A stretch of 64,000 nucleotides of DNA from Ypsolopha sequella (GCA_934047225.1 OW203989.1:14979977-15043976), one strand, 5' to 3'. Shown: positions 34,401 to 45,143, counted from the stretch's first letter. Notes: generated by a model not told the origin, from the letters alone. A program made the numbers and translations.

Positions 34401-34566
34401 TCTCCGCACGATACCTGGCAAGGATGGAGTGATCCGAGTTGTGGATCTGGACACAGCTCATGGAAATCTGCGACGACCTGTGTTCAAGATAGCCAGGCTG
34501 CCGTTGGATTCAACTCAAGAGGAGTCGCAGCCCCGGCCCCCCCCAGGATGTTCACGCGCAGCATGA
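31414..34566 (+). CDS. pol: BEL/Pao Pol, reverse transcriptase, RNase H and integrase
   Basis: Same frame as the preceding entry, uninterrupted to TGA 34564-34566, which lies 18 bp inside the 3' LTR. RT: LRCVFDGS, motif A STDIRMMF, motif C FVDDIL (Asp codons at 31996 and 31999). RNase H: HGFADASEAGFGA and KLELSAA. Integrase: zinc-binding HYHTIHCHPG ... CIRC, catalytic DDE at Asp 33622, Asp 33820 and Glu 33976 (TTDFAGHF, RSDCGTN, HEINVKS). The C-terminal tail has VGELVLIKEDDLPPLQWKLGR (DUF5641-type). This enzyme set reverse-transcribes the RNA and inserts the DNA. All catalytic residues I can check are present, so apart from the upstream TAA and frame break the enzyme looks young and unmutated. 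No env follows. Confidence 0.93.
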   Translation, partial: GSTHAIALRRFLNLEKKLQANPPFRSKYVEFMSDYIKLGHMSLCHPNTFAHKSHFYIPHHGIFKPGSEKLRCVFDGSCKSSNGVNLNDCLHTGPALQQDIVDIIMSFRIHSQVFSTDIRMMFRNILIQPEQRRFQLILWRSSPDQPLLTYALNTVTYGLRSSPYHAIRTLLQLADDEGHRYPHAAQVLRKSIFVDDILSGADSVESAQSLQSELIELLALGGFQLSKWTSNSPQLLERFPDDQCDMPKDFDFSPDSNSIKVLGIQWIPQTDEFTYRISLPTHAQVTKRSILSTVASLYDPNGWVTPVIFRAKILLQKLWLLKIGWDEPISEEVHTEWQHISEDLPQLSNLRLPRHICKYKPTSTYSLHGFADASEAGFGAVIYLHERNTTGHVNVHLIIGKSKVAPIKTRLSIPKLELSAATLLSQLMTRVSAQLSAHIAIQTHTCWSDSTIVFEANRVAKITATSTSNTWRHVPTNLNPADCASRGMSAQSLSLHDLWWSPSWLKEPTCTWPKMPPALGHHALPGLKPKKVPAHIAVPDIDLDLLTRYSSLDKLVGVTACIKRFIFNCRHSPDARRSGPLTASERRDALLHWVRSVQHNEFAEDINRIQTDKVCPVRLQRLSPFIKDGLLRVGGRLSHASIRYDAQHPLILPSSSPLVDLIIDHYHTIHCHPGADTLHAILRQQYWILSARRIIRHRVFKCIRCFRCRAQPKAPLMADLPVDRVTPQPVFSHVTTDFAGHFFVKSSTLRNAKLIKAYFCIFVCLATKAVHLEPVSALSTEAFFAALQRFISRRGTPVLIRSDCGTNYVGARNQLIEVQNFLRSNNDAITHKLANQHITWLLNPPKGPWFGALHEINVKSTKQLLYRVIGEQHLTFEEFSTLLARIEAVLNSRPLCPISSDPTDFEPLTAGHFIFGRPLTALPEQSFDDRPISALKRFQLIQALSQRFWTLWSRSYLHTLQTRSKWLSPSSPPQVGELVLIKEDDLPPLQWKLGRILRTIPGKDGVIRVVDLDTAHGNLRRPVFKIARLPLDSTQEESQPRPPPGCSRAA

Positions 34567-34955
34567 CGTGTGATTCGCGTGCGCACGCGCGAACGACCAC
34601 CCCCTCCCCGCCGCGCGCCGGTCGAGGCGCGCGCGGGCGCTGGCTTCATTCTGTTTCGTCCGAACTCTCTAGAGAACGACACATGTGTACATATTCGCGC
34701 CGCCACAAACAATCTCGCGTATTCACCGTGTCTTGTGAACATATAAGTGCTGTGTATTACTTCAAGACATTCTGCACAGCCCTGTCATCAATCAGCCCAA
34801 CGAGAGGAGACGACACGCGGCGCATTTCAGCCAGCACATCGAAACATTCCAACCAGGTCAGCGCACCCACATTGTTCACCACAATCTTTTCTTCTCTTGT
34901 GTCAACCCATCCATCCTCTTTCATCATCTCTGCATTTCTGTAGCCAGCGGCTACA
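34549..34955 (+). repeat. BEL/Pao 3' LTR
   Basis: 407 bp, same as the 5' LTR except T at 34898 against C at 27703. The last 18 bp of pol overlap it. It is followed directly by the target duplication CCGAG (34956-34960). Confidence 0.97.
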
Positions 34956-35186
34956 CCGAGCTATCCGACGCCTCAAGAACATTCGCCTAGCATTCGGGAT
35001 ATCACTTTAATTAAATTTCCATTTTCAAAGGAATTTCTTCGAATACCGCCTAACTAAGGCATTCATATGGCGAATACGTAGCCCATACGTCAGTCTACCA
35101 AAATGGCCGTCCCTTTGGACTATTAAATATTATATAATATTATAGAAAAGGACAACGTAATTTATAATGAGTTTAGAAAATTATTA

Positions 35187-35333
35187 GAGTGCGTTTCATA
35201 AAATAATCCGTAATGTTGACACCAACGACTTCTAAACGAGATGATTGAATAAAACAAAATTGTATGTCTATGGATTGGATGAAATTGCTGCTACCAACAT
35301 AACAGCATAGGTACTATTCTATGAAACGCACTC
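35187..35333. mobile_element. 147-bp TA-flanked MITE
   Basis: Termini GAGTGCGTTTCATA and TATGAAACGCACTC are exact inverted repeats of 14 bp, flanked by TA at 35185-35186 and 35334-35335. The interior is unrelated to any ORF. A mariner-type target is likely. Confidence 0.85.
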
Positions 35334-35335
35334 TA

Positions 35336-35940
35336 GGTGCTCGGTTCTGTCAATTCCCATAGAACCATAGATTATGTGAAGGTGTGTTAATTCAAAATCA
35401 ATTTTGACATTTTGGTTCAATAAGCCGTATTTTAGAAGTCGTGGTCCAAAAAACTCATGATGTTGAGTATTTTTACGAAAAAGCTGCAACTTCCATTTGC
35501 CTTCGTGTAATGTCACTTGTGAAATGGCTGTTTAGAAATGTGTCCTTTTCTATCAAGACTATGTTTATAATAATTTGCTTCCGACTGTTTTGACAGATAG
35601 ATGACAGATGAGTAGATAGACAGACACAGACCACTTTGTAGTATAAAGTTTAAAATTCTCAAGTGACGTCATATCCGACAATTCTTTAAAAAATCATGAA
35701 AAAATAATGGTTAATTTATATTCCAAAATAATGAAAACTATGTATTAAATTGGCCTGTATTCTCTAAAAAAAATTAAAAAAAAAAAAACCTTTTAGAAAT
35801 TAAGCTATGGAATTGCAGAGATTTCCTAACTCACCGCATGCTTTTTAATTTATTCTTTAATCAAACACACGGAACCCAGAATAGTATTTTATCTACTCCC
35901 ATACTATTTTTTCATTTTATTTATTTTTTATTTTATTTTA
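35336..35940. other. Non-coding stretch
   Basis: No gene or clear repeat, apart from an A-run near 35766-35788. Confidence 0.4.
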
Positions 35941-36195
35941 AAGGTGTAACCATATTTGAAGAGCTTATTCAGTCAATGATATAGAATAACGTTTACCATG
36001 GAGCCAACCCTGAAATCTCAAAAAAAAAAACTGCCCTTCCATACATTTCAGCCGAGCGGCATTTCATTTTTCTATGAAGAAGTTAATTTTTTTTTTTTCG
36101 AGATACAGGGTTTTTTCCATAGTAAAAGTTGTTCTATACCATTGACTGAATAAGCTCTTCAAATATGGTTACACCTTTCTGTTACACGTTGTATA
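35941..36195. mobile_element. Foldback element, hairpin family H, copy 2
   Basis: The outer arms AAGGTGTAACCATATTTGAA and GAGCTTATTCAGTCAATG have reverse complements at 36130-36178. The inner region (CCATGGAGCCAACCCTGAAATC, CATACATTTCAGCCGAG, TTTTTCTATGAAG, CCATAGTAAAAGTTGTTC) matches copy 1 at 25042-25308, whereas the outer ~50-bp arms are unrelated to it. The right end continues GTTACACGTTGTATA, matching the ACGTTGTATAGG end of copy 1. Confidence 0.75.
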
Positions 36196-36705
36196 CCTAT
36201 GGCCAAAAATGAAAATATATAAAAGCTTATAAGATTTTAAATTAAACAGTAGTAAGTTAAGTAAAAAAATTTAATTAAAATTAAACACTAGCGAGTTTAG
36301 TTAGCTTTTTCAGGTCACCGGTGGACGCATGAAAGATATCTAAGTCTTTGTACGGGTTGCACAAGCTTATATATGTGTCATGGGGGAGCAATATTTCTGT
36401 GTGGGGGAGTGTAAACCTATGCTGGTACGACTCGTAGGAGGAGAGAAAGTAACTTAATTAATCAACCTGCCGTATTGACGTGGAATTCAAAATTTTACCC
36501 TTTCAAGAAGTGTAGAGCTATCAATTTTATTTTTATTTAGAGTACTTACAACTAGTAGTTCGCCCCGAACTATGAACTCGCGATTTGATCTTGACCGATT
36601 TGGCTCATGTTCGAGTTTAAAAATTCTTTTTGTCTCATTTAAAAACATGTTTTAAGTTTGTGTGCCCATACATTTACAACGTAATACATGAAATAACAAT
36701 TTTTT

Positions 36706-37078
36706 TTCCCTAGCATATGGGTTGTCATTGTCTAGAACTCATTGAGTATATTCTAAAGCCAATTCTGAAGGCTTTAATCTTAGTTTTAGTGCTGTCAAAG
36801 CTTAAAATCTTCCAAAGAAATTTAGCTTCTAATCTTAAGTGTTAAGGCCTATTTTGTATCGAAGAAAATTTAGTTTTGACAGCACTAAAACTAAAATTAA
36901 AGCCTTCAGAATCGGCTTTATTGTACATGTATATATTTTTTTTATCTTGAAAAATTAGGAAATGGGGTGATATCTAAGTTGTAATTTTTAGACCATTTTT
37001 GTTACGGGGTATATCTCAAAAACCAAAGTACCTATTAAGGAATTTGTAATTTCTGTATATTACGTACCATATGGTATG
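36706..37078. repeat. Second copy of the CCCTAGCATATGGG repeat, interrupted
   Basis: CCCTAGCATATGGGTTGTCA, CTAGAACTCATTGAGTATA, AGACCATTTTTGTTACGGG and ATTACGTACCATATGG match 23542-23730, interrupted only by the MITE at 36755-36919. Confidence 0.8.
36755..36919. mobile_element. 165-bp foldback MITE (AAAGCCGATTCTGA family)
   Basis: Same family as 21405-21567: left end AAAGCCAATTCTGAAGGC, right end GCCTTCAGAATCGGCTTT, with AAAATTTAGTTTTGACAGCA before the right arm. The homologous uninterrupted site is at about 23583-23600. Confidence 0.85.
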
Positions 37079-37373
37079 GTTTTACGTTTGTGTGCCCATA
37101 CATTTACAACGTAATATATGAAATAACAAAATTTTGACGGAAAAGCCTAACTGACATGAAACTATGTTCGCGAAATGTCAAAAATCACATTTATTTAATA
37201 TCTTTAATTAAAATATAACAAGAACTATCTTAAGTTGTGCGTTTCGTTGAGGATACGAGTCGTTCCCCGTTAACGCCACAACATTTTAAATTATATCTAT
37301 CTATTATTAATTAATTAATTAAATATAAAACGGAACGCACCCGAAACCTCACTTCAGGTTAGTTTGTTTAGTA

Positions 37374-37710
37374 TTCCATTTTCGTCTTTTTTTAGGGTAC
37401 CTAAAAGGTACAAAAGGAACCTTATGGTGAGACTCCGTTGTCCGTCCGTCCGTCCGTATGTCACAGCCTCATAACTTTAGCACCGTTAAAGATAAATACA
37501 TGAAATTTGGCACAAAAATAGCATTAATTTGCCCACAATATTCGGGTGTAAAAAAAAATATGAAAAATTTGAAATTGTTCAAAATATTTCCAAAACAAAA
37601 TTGAGAAAAATTCAAAAAAAATTAATTATTATTTAATTTAATAATTTATAAAATTTTATTAATTATTTAATTTAATTAAATTTAATTGATTTCCATTTTC
37701 GTCTTTTTTT
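37374..37710. repeat. GGAACCC-family repeat with 20-bp target duplication
   Basis: The body (37394-37690) carries TAGGGTACC, ACAAAAGGAACC and TTAGCACCGTTAAAG as at 16056 and 23885, then passes into TTAAT-rich low complexity. It is flanked by TTCCATTTTCGTCTTTTTTT at 37374-37393 and 37691-37710. A 20-bp exact duplication points to target-primed reverse transcription (a retroposon), not to a cut-and-paste element. Confidence 0.8.
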
Positions 37711-37744
37711 GTGATTGATTTTCTTAGTTTCATTGCGCTTAATA

Positions 37745-38080
37745 TAATTTTGAACATACACACACACATACATATAATCACGCCTGTCTCCCAGAGGGGT
37801 GAGCAGAGACTATAGATTTCTATCTGCTACGATCCTGACACACCTCTATCACCTCTTCCACATCCATCAATCTAGTCATATTCCGGGTACTTTTGACATT
37901 GCCCTTCTTCAATATCTCGCCAATTTGGTCAGCATACGTCCTTCTAGGGTGGCCTGGTCAAGCTCTACCTTCTACCTTTTGAACAATAACAGAAATAATC
38001 AGAAGAAATTTATATGCAAGTGTGACATACACAATATAACACATAACATGGTATATGCTTGCATCGCAGTGTTGGTTAGT
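37745..38080. repeat. Interspersed repeat fragment (CACGCCTGTCTCCCAGAGGGG)
   Basis: Starts with a CA/TA-rich stretch, then ATCACGCCTGTCTCCCAGAG and ACCTCTATCACCTCTTCCAC, which I recognise as a frequent lepidopteran retroposon. The right boundary is uncertain. The ORFs in it are shadows. Confidence 0.55.
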
Positions 38081-39790
38081 GTTAAATCTTGTAGACGGCG
38101 TAGCAGTTATATGGCGGGTCCCAGGCATTTGCATTGTAAATTCAGTGCATAAGCATTCCGCATACATACCGAGAGGAAGGACTTACAACTATTTGTGATG
38201 TAAAATGGTCGTTTAAACTAACAAAAGCCAAGAAAATTATGAAATAAAATGTCCTAAATAAGGAAAAAAAAAATTTTGTACGACGTACACGATATGTACG
38301 GGCTCTATCAACGTAGGTAGATGCAGTCTGTTTAAAAGTATACGCTTAATTATGAGACGTCATTAAGACTGTCCATGAGCCTAGAGCATGAACAACGCCA
38401 GACTTTCGAGGATTCGTTTAAAGAAATTTGGACTCTCTTTGTATTGAAAAAAATATATTTGATTTATTGATTTTTTATCTAGAGATTCTACTTAAAATCA
38501 TTGTATTAAGATTTATACTTTTGTCAAAAAAAAAATATTCCGCCCTTTTTTTTTGGCTTCCAAACGTTCGTTCAAGACCGTGGTTAAAAGATCAACTAGT
38601 TTTTTTTTCTTCATAAAATAGGTAATAGAAATATGACGGGATTCTACTTAAATCCAATATTTTTTCCCAACAAAATATTTCAGTATTAACTAAAAATACA
38701 CCAATTTGTTGTTTCGCTGCGTGATCATTAGTATTACGCGTCCAAGGAAAAGAGGCCAATGAGCCAACATATAATCACCTATATCCAAAGCAAATAAGCT
38801 TTTTGCGATATAATATTATTGTACTCGACGGGTAATAAAAAAGTTGCTAGGGTAGGCCATCCTCTTAAAGAATTTTCCCGCCGTCCCAGATTTATGTTCT
38901 ACCTCTAACTATTAGCACAAAAGAAATACTAGTACTACGTATTAGCTTATAAGCCGTTATTTATTGAAGCATTTATTGAAGCTTCACCATAAGGGATGGC
39001 GTTTTTGTGTAAGATTGCTTAATCTGGTAAAATTAAACTGGAGTTTTATTATGCGCATTAGAAAATTTAAATAAATGACGATAGTTAATCTTTAAAAATT
39101 ATATAAAACTAGATGTACTCGTGCCTCTGCCCGCGTTGAAAATATAATATTTATTAATTTTACAAAAAACGAAACTGTGGAATCATAGAGAGGAGGTTGT
39201 GAGTGACGTTGGATGTAGGTGATAAACTCTGGAATTAATTTATTAATTTGAGGTTAATTTGCGTTTAAAGTTGCGTTGCATGTTGTTACGTTTTGGCAAA
39301 CCCAAAACAGTATGAACGGCCGTTTAGACATGCCATACAGATCCATGAATGTTGTCCTTTTCTAGCTTTTCGATTTTATATAATAGATTTAGGAGAATTC
39401 AATTTAACTTTTTAGTGTTACAAACAATATTATAAGATTATAAATAACATACCTACTTACCCAGCGACAGGACCATGGGCAAATTTGTATGGAGACTGGA
39501 CCAAATCCTCAACATTGATGAAACCTACTCTTTGGAGTATGAAAGATTTTGGGATATTATTTAATTTTTACTATAGGAGCTAAGTCGAAATCGAGCGCCA
39601 ACAAAATGTCAAAATGTCAGGAGAAAAATTTTGTTTATAGTTTTGATACTATGATTTTGATGCTTTCTCAATATTGAAATCGTTCTAAAGCACCATTTCG
39701 CGCTTGAATTGTATGTAGCTGCTATAATAATAAATTTATAATACTCTAAAAGCTTTCATATGGCATAGGATTTATCACTGTTGAGTAATT
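38081..39790. other. Non-coding stretch
   Basis: About 1.7 kb without a gene. A weak relative of the TTCGCGC foldback family may lie at 39595-39720. Confidence 0.4.
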
Positions 39791-40067
39791 CATCCATCAG
39801 CCTAGTTCGTCCACTGCTGGACATAAGTCTTTCCAGGACTTTGCCACTCCCGGCGGTCATCCTGGAAGAATTGCCCATACTCACTCACGCTGGGCAGGCG
39901 GGTTGGTGAGCGCGGTGCCGCCGGAACCCTCGCACCAGTGACGCCACTGCCCGTCACCAGTCTGTTCCATATAAGGCCCGGCTATTAGGGATGGATATAC
40001 CGCCATCCATCGGTCCCAGGCATAGTGGGCCTCCTGGTGTTTTGCCTGTGAGCTGTCCTCTTACTCT
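39791..40067 (-). repeat. SINE-like retroposon, copy 4 of 4 (5'-truncated)
   Basis: Best-matching copy to 14479-14835 but it ends at TGTCCTCTTACTCT. The 5' ~65 bp (TACCACC/GGTGGTAGAGC head) are missing, the usual direction of truncation for a retroposon on the minus strand. Other differences include a CCG duplication in GTGCCGCCGGAACC. Confidence 0.75.
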
Positions 40068-41861
40068 AGAGGTTGATTAATTGGTCCAAAATTACTCATG
40101 GTCCTTAGCGTATCTACTAGCGTATATGGATACCACGTGTTATAACGTCGTTATACTTACCCTTGTTTCCTCAGCACCAAAATACATGCTCCTTGCGATG
40201 GATAAATCGCCAAGTGTTCAAACATAGAAATTTATTTCTATCATAGTTTTTAAACTTATTCTCTGACAAAGTAAGGACCTCCTTTGAAAGTTTATTGTAA
40301 AATCTTATGCCATGTCCCACGAAAGAGGTACTTGATTTATAACTGATAAACTGGTTTTTGGTAAACCCAGTTTATATTTATTTCTGGTTTCCTTACAGTT
40401 TACGTTTATTTCTGGTTTCGCCAATTCTCGGGAAAGACTCAATATTTTTTCGGACAAACCAACAAAAACACTTCCGCATTTATAATAGTGGTACCTATTA
40501 CAATGATTGGTTAATTTATCATTGATTTTACAACAGAGAAATTATATCAAAATGATTTAACTTTTTCCAAACGAATTTCCTTATCGCACGTTACTCCAGA
40601 CACTTGGCGAATGTGAGTTAGGCCGAGAAAAGTGTAAGACTTCGACCGCCATAACATTTTTACTATACCTAAATATGTATATTTATATTACTGCAGTATA
40701 GGCTAGACATGCTGTGTGCGCGACAGTAGCGAAAGTAACTTTATTCTAACCGGATGTCCCACGAAATCTCTAGTTCTATTTTGGTATGTAAAGTAGTACA
40801 CATTTTAATAGCTGTGAGAAAACCTAAACTTGTTTTGGAAGAGGTTTAAGTAAGGTCATAGAGGTATGTTTGAAGAATTAGTTAGAAGTTAGAAACTTAC
40901 ATTCCGAGGGTAAGAAAACCCATTTTTACTCGTTACGAACGATAATTTTTCCACTACAGTAGAGCCACTGGGTGATGGCGCCTATCACGTTTAAATGCCT
41001 ACAAAGTATTGTAATTATTTATAAGCAACTGTGAATTAAAAAATTTAATACTTCATTGTTGATAGTGATCTACTACTTGTTTCGGTCAATATTTTTCGAT
41101 TTGAATGTTGCGTTATTGTGCAATAGAATTCGTATAGAAACAAAGAATTTAAAAAAAAGTTTCTCATTTTTTATAGGTCGTGTTTGAGGTCGCCAAGTTA
41201 CGCAATAATATTTAATTAAAAACAAAACAATGACGAAGTTAAACTAAACGAAAATAAATGATAGTAAAATACTTTTTTCGATTTAGATATTTAAACATCT
41301 CTTGGGGGGCCCGGGGCACCACACCGCATAGCCCTCCGATAGCTACGCTACTGGTTTTGGTACATTTTTCCTTTTGTATCATTATGTTGAATGTTGAATG
41401 ACGTGTCTAATGTTGAGTAAACTCACACTTGATTTTTATTTTTAACCGAAATTTGAAATGTACCTCATCACAAAATGCAGCTGTCATAAGTGCCATCACT
41501 CAGTGGCTCTACTTTACCTGATTTATGTATTTAAATATTTAATTTTTCCTTTCAAATTTAACGTATTTTATGACTTTGCAAAGCGCGGCGCGGTTTTACC
41601 TTTTTTTTCAGGCTTCGGCGGGCGGCTTTTGTTTGTGGCCAGTATTATTTTGCGAAAAAAGAGTGTCAGACGTTATATAATCGATTATGTCGTGAATCGG
41701 AACGCAGGGAATTTCGATTGTAAAGACAAACTTAGGCCTTCAAAAAGAACCTAATTTAGCCAAAGATTTCTCTTTGAATTTAGCATGAAATGAAGATAAA
41801 CGTCAAAAAGAACCTAATTTTGCAATAAATGAAATTTCAATACGATATTTCAAAATGACCT
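40068..41861. other. Non-coding stretch
   Basis: About 1.8 kb without a supported gene. Small features are a short duplication around TTATTTCTGGTTTCC / TTATTTCTGGTTTCG (40377-40427) and a GC-rich patch at 41303-41355. The 98-codon ORF at 41458-41754 has no recognisable motif. Confidence 0.4.
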
Positions 41862-41897
41862 AATAGTTAGGGAGGCGAATAGGGGAATTTTCGGTAA

Positions 41898-42189
41898 TAC
41901 TCGAGCGTGGCAGTTTAAGATATGAGAGATACCTTAGACCTAATAGAACAACCTTGTAAAGTATTTAGCTCTATATGTAGTGACGCGCGCCTATGATAGA
42001 CGATCAGATTAGTAAAAAAAATCGATAGTCTGAAATACTCGAGCGCGTCAGATTGAGATATTGGGGGTTGATTTTAGTGTTTTAAGACTAAATTTAACTA
42101 ATCTGACGATAAGTCCTTGACGCCGCCGAGTTATAGGGTCGCGAACTTGTAAAAAAAAAACGTTAATCCGGCATTCTCGAGCGCGATTT
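41898..42189 (+). repeat. Left subterminal array of the outer element
   Basis: Three motif copies: TACTCGAGCGTGGCAG, TACTCGAGCGCGTCAGATT and ATTCTCGAGCGCGATTT. Period about 137 bp, with diverged spacers that mention CTGACG words. Confidence 0.75.
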
Positions 42190-43209
42190 TTTTTATTTTT
42201 ATTTTGAAGAATATAATCTAAGACTTACTAAAAATACAAAATCTGCCGGTTTCCACACTGAAAAAAATAAATAACCGAACTCTTTCGGCTAATTCAAAAA
42301 TAACCGAAGTTAATCGAGCAATAATCAAAGTTCATTTGAATTAGCAAAAGCGATTAACTTATTGATAATAAAACTAGTTTTGTTAATTTTAGTTGGGTTC
42401 TATTTAAGCAAACATTTATTTATTGCTCACATAAGTCAAATAAACGAACTGGTTTTTGAACGTGGAACAAATACGTTTTCTTATTTTTAAAAGAACCGTT
42501 CGGATTTATTAAGATAAATTATTTGCAAGGAGTTGCAAAAGCAAAACTCCAATACAACTGATAATGCTGTAAACCAATGCAAAAACTCATATAAATATTG
42601 ACTAACATAGGTGATCTCTTTGTAACCCACGTTTTGTAACAAATCGCTTATTTTGTTTGCATGTACACGACAAATTCATCAGTTTGACAAAATACATCAA
42701 AGCGAATTGTAAACTGTAACCCACTATTAGTGCTTTATATAGCCACAGGTTTTGTGACCTAAACACAACTGCTTCTTTTATGTATAACCGAACTAATGCA
42801 CCCCCGCGTTCCACCCTACCTCACGACGCGTACGCAACCAAAACCAACCACCAGCACCAGCCAGTCTTACTTGCACCCGCGTCGACGCCGGTACGCTGAT
42901 TTTTGTATGGCCTTTTGTTGTTGGAAAAGAAAAACTTTTAATCCCTTAACGACATTCTTACCGTCCTGTGTGATTGAGTTAACTTGTGTCGTTATACTTC
43001 ATGGTTTACGTGAAACTTCTTAAGGAAAGAACAGAAGATCCACCCGAATGATGGAGAAACAAAGTCGGCCAGATCCTTTGGCTGATTATTAAAGGCAATG
43101 GGGCCTTGAGATTTAAATTGCCAAATTCCAAGGTAATTAAATTTCAACTGAGAAATTAAATGATGTTATACAGACACTTCAACTGAAGCCTGGTTGTTCC
43201 ATTTGTTAA

Positions 43210-43542
43210 ATTCCATGGGCAAAAATAAAAGGTACCATGTACAAGAATGGATCAATCCTTGTTCGTGACATATGAGATCTTGGAGACATTTCTTTTATGT
43301 TCACCAAAAATATTTTTGTTTATGATAATCATATAACTATTTTTGAATGTTCTTTATTAAACACGATATGTTTTGATAATCACTTTCATTGTTTTGAAGT
43401 TGAAAACTCTGCAATTGAGTGTACCGTGTATACTTTACATGATGCTTTATTATCATATATTCCAAGTTATATTAATGTTTCATCAAGTGGTAAAAGTTAT
43501 GTTATGACTTGTAAAGGGTTTAGCAGGATAATAATTCTCTAG
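43210..43542 (+). pseudogene. Transposon-protein C-terminal remnant
   Basis: An 82-codon open stretch (43297-43542, ending TAG) is preceded in the same frame by NGSILV..I, a TGA at 43273 and DLGDI. The pattern NGSILV, LGDI, NIFV, NTICFDNHFHCFEV is, from memory, the C-terminal region of large uncharacterised proteins encoded by CACTG-ended transposons in arthropods and fish. Everything upstream (zinc finger and transposase core) is absent or unreadable here. The CACTG termini around it support the assignment; a search is needed to prove it. Confidence 0.45.
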
Positions 43543-44664
43543 TTTACTTAATTTTCAAATGATTACTTTGAAAAGTTTATAGTCGCGCGCAAATCAGGTG
43601 CAAACGGTTGAACATGAGTATTATAATAATTTTGTGCCATAGAAAACATAATATTTTGTATTTAACTGTTATGTTAAACTTGAAATAAATATATATATAC
43701 ATAGATTGCTACATAGAGCACTTATTTTATTTTATTTTTTGTTTAATTAAAACATAGTATAAAAATTATTTTCGAAATATATTTCGGCCCACTTTGGGGC
43801 CGGCGTCAGTCGAATTAAAACAGTAAATGACATAAAATATATACAAACTTATAACTAATGATTTTAATATGTTATTTTAAACATAATAATATGTTGTATT
43901 TTACTGTTTAAACATAATATGTTGTATTTTACCAGACTGCATTGATGGCAGCTGTGTATAACTCGTTTTTTATTTTGTTGATAAGGTTTATAGCAACGAA
44001 CAATTTGTTTGATTATTATAAATAAGAAAAATAATTTTAAAAGATTGATTAGTTCTTAAGTTTTTTTAAGTCGTTTTGTTATCAATATAATAATTTAATT
44101 GTGTTAAATTTTTTGTATTTAACACGATGTGTGCTGATAATTACTGACACTGTTTTTGATTCAACATTATTATCATACATATTTCATATGCATATAAAAA
44201 TATTTAAAATACTTCAAAGATTCCAAATATATTTAGACTATTTTGTTATCGAGATGGTGTAGAGATTTCATTTCTTGAAATTATTACTTGCCTTATGGTT
44301 GAAAAGGCAAGTAATAATTAATCCAGAATGTAGGCACCAGTTTGTCTTGTATACTTAAAACGCTGTAAAATAAATGTTATTTTAAATATGCGTATTTTTT
44401 TATATGTAGTTCTCCTCATATTATGTTATTGCCTATGTGTTTACCAATTTAAAATAAAAATACAAACATGAGTGTGTCAAAGATATATTTTTGTAATATT
44501 TTGAATTGGTGTGCATATAAGCAATGACATTTAGGTTTACCTGATATTTTCGCCCCAGATATATGATGATGTTTTTCTTTATACAGAGTGTAAATTAATT
44601 ACCTTTATGTTTGCAATATGTTGCATAAGAGTTTTGTTACAATCAAATGAAGAATTGATATATA

Positions 44665-45072
44665 CAGGTGTATACTTCATTATGTACTATTTTCAAGGGG
44701 TCCATTCTTTACCACGAACGGAGAACAAAAAAAAATTAACAAAAGGTATATTTTTCAGACATTTTGTTTCTAACTTTTAAAATTATCAATCTCGCATAGA
44801 TCTTACATGAGAGATTAAAGTACAACAAAATTCAACATTTTAAATTATAAAAAAGTAACGTACAACCTTCTGATTAGCTGCTTTCGACGGTTTTACGTTT
44901 TTAATCATTAGAAATATGTATTTTAATGTCTAATTTACGAATTTTATGACAGATTTAAATAAACAATCTGTATAAGTATATTTTTTGCACAATATTTTTT
45001 ATATTTTTTTGTAATCCCCTAATGGTAAAGAATGATCTCCTTGAAGAAAGTACATAATTAAGCATACACCTG
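44665..45072. mobile_element. 408-bp TA-flanked MITE with ~50-bp TIRs
   Basis: The left end CAGGTGTATACTTCATTATG, then TACTATTTTCAAGG and ATTCTTTACCA, is inverted at 45020-45072 (TGGTAAAGAAT, CCTTGAAGAAAGTACATAAT, ATACACCTG). TA flanks both ends (44663-44664 and 45073-45074). AT-rich interior without ORF. Confidence 0.8.
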
Positions 45073-45143
45073 TACAGATTAATCTTTTCTTTGAATATAA
45101 CTTAACTCTTACGCTATATGTTGCAAACATAATGGTATATAAT

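Larger units (their letters stand above)
27354..34955 (+). mobile_element. BEL/Pao LTR retrotransposon, nearly intact, 7602 bp
   Basis: Two 407-bp LTRs beginning TGTTCAC and ending GGCTACA flank a leader, gag and pol. A 5-bp duplication, CCGAG, is present at 27349-27353 and 34956-34960. Gag/pol architecture (DUF1759-type gag, CCHC knuckles, aspartic protease, RT, RNase H, integrase, no env) is that of BEL/Pao. By my reading the LTRs differ at one base only (C at 27703, T at 34898), so insertion was recent. Defects are a gag-pol frame break at the 26-nt hairpin 30466-30491 and an in-frame TAA at 31411-31413. The polypurine tract is atypical: a C-rich run followed by AGGA directly precedes the 3' LTR. 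Confidence 0.97.

Noticed and set aside
41458..41754. 98-codon ORF
   Set aside because: No recognisable motif; it ends just before the outer TIR element and has no supporting splice or promoter evidence.
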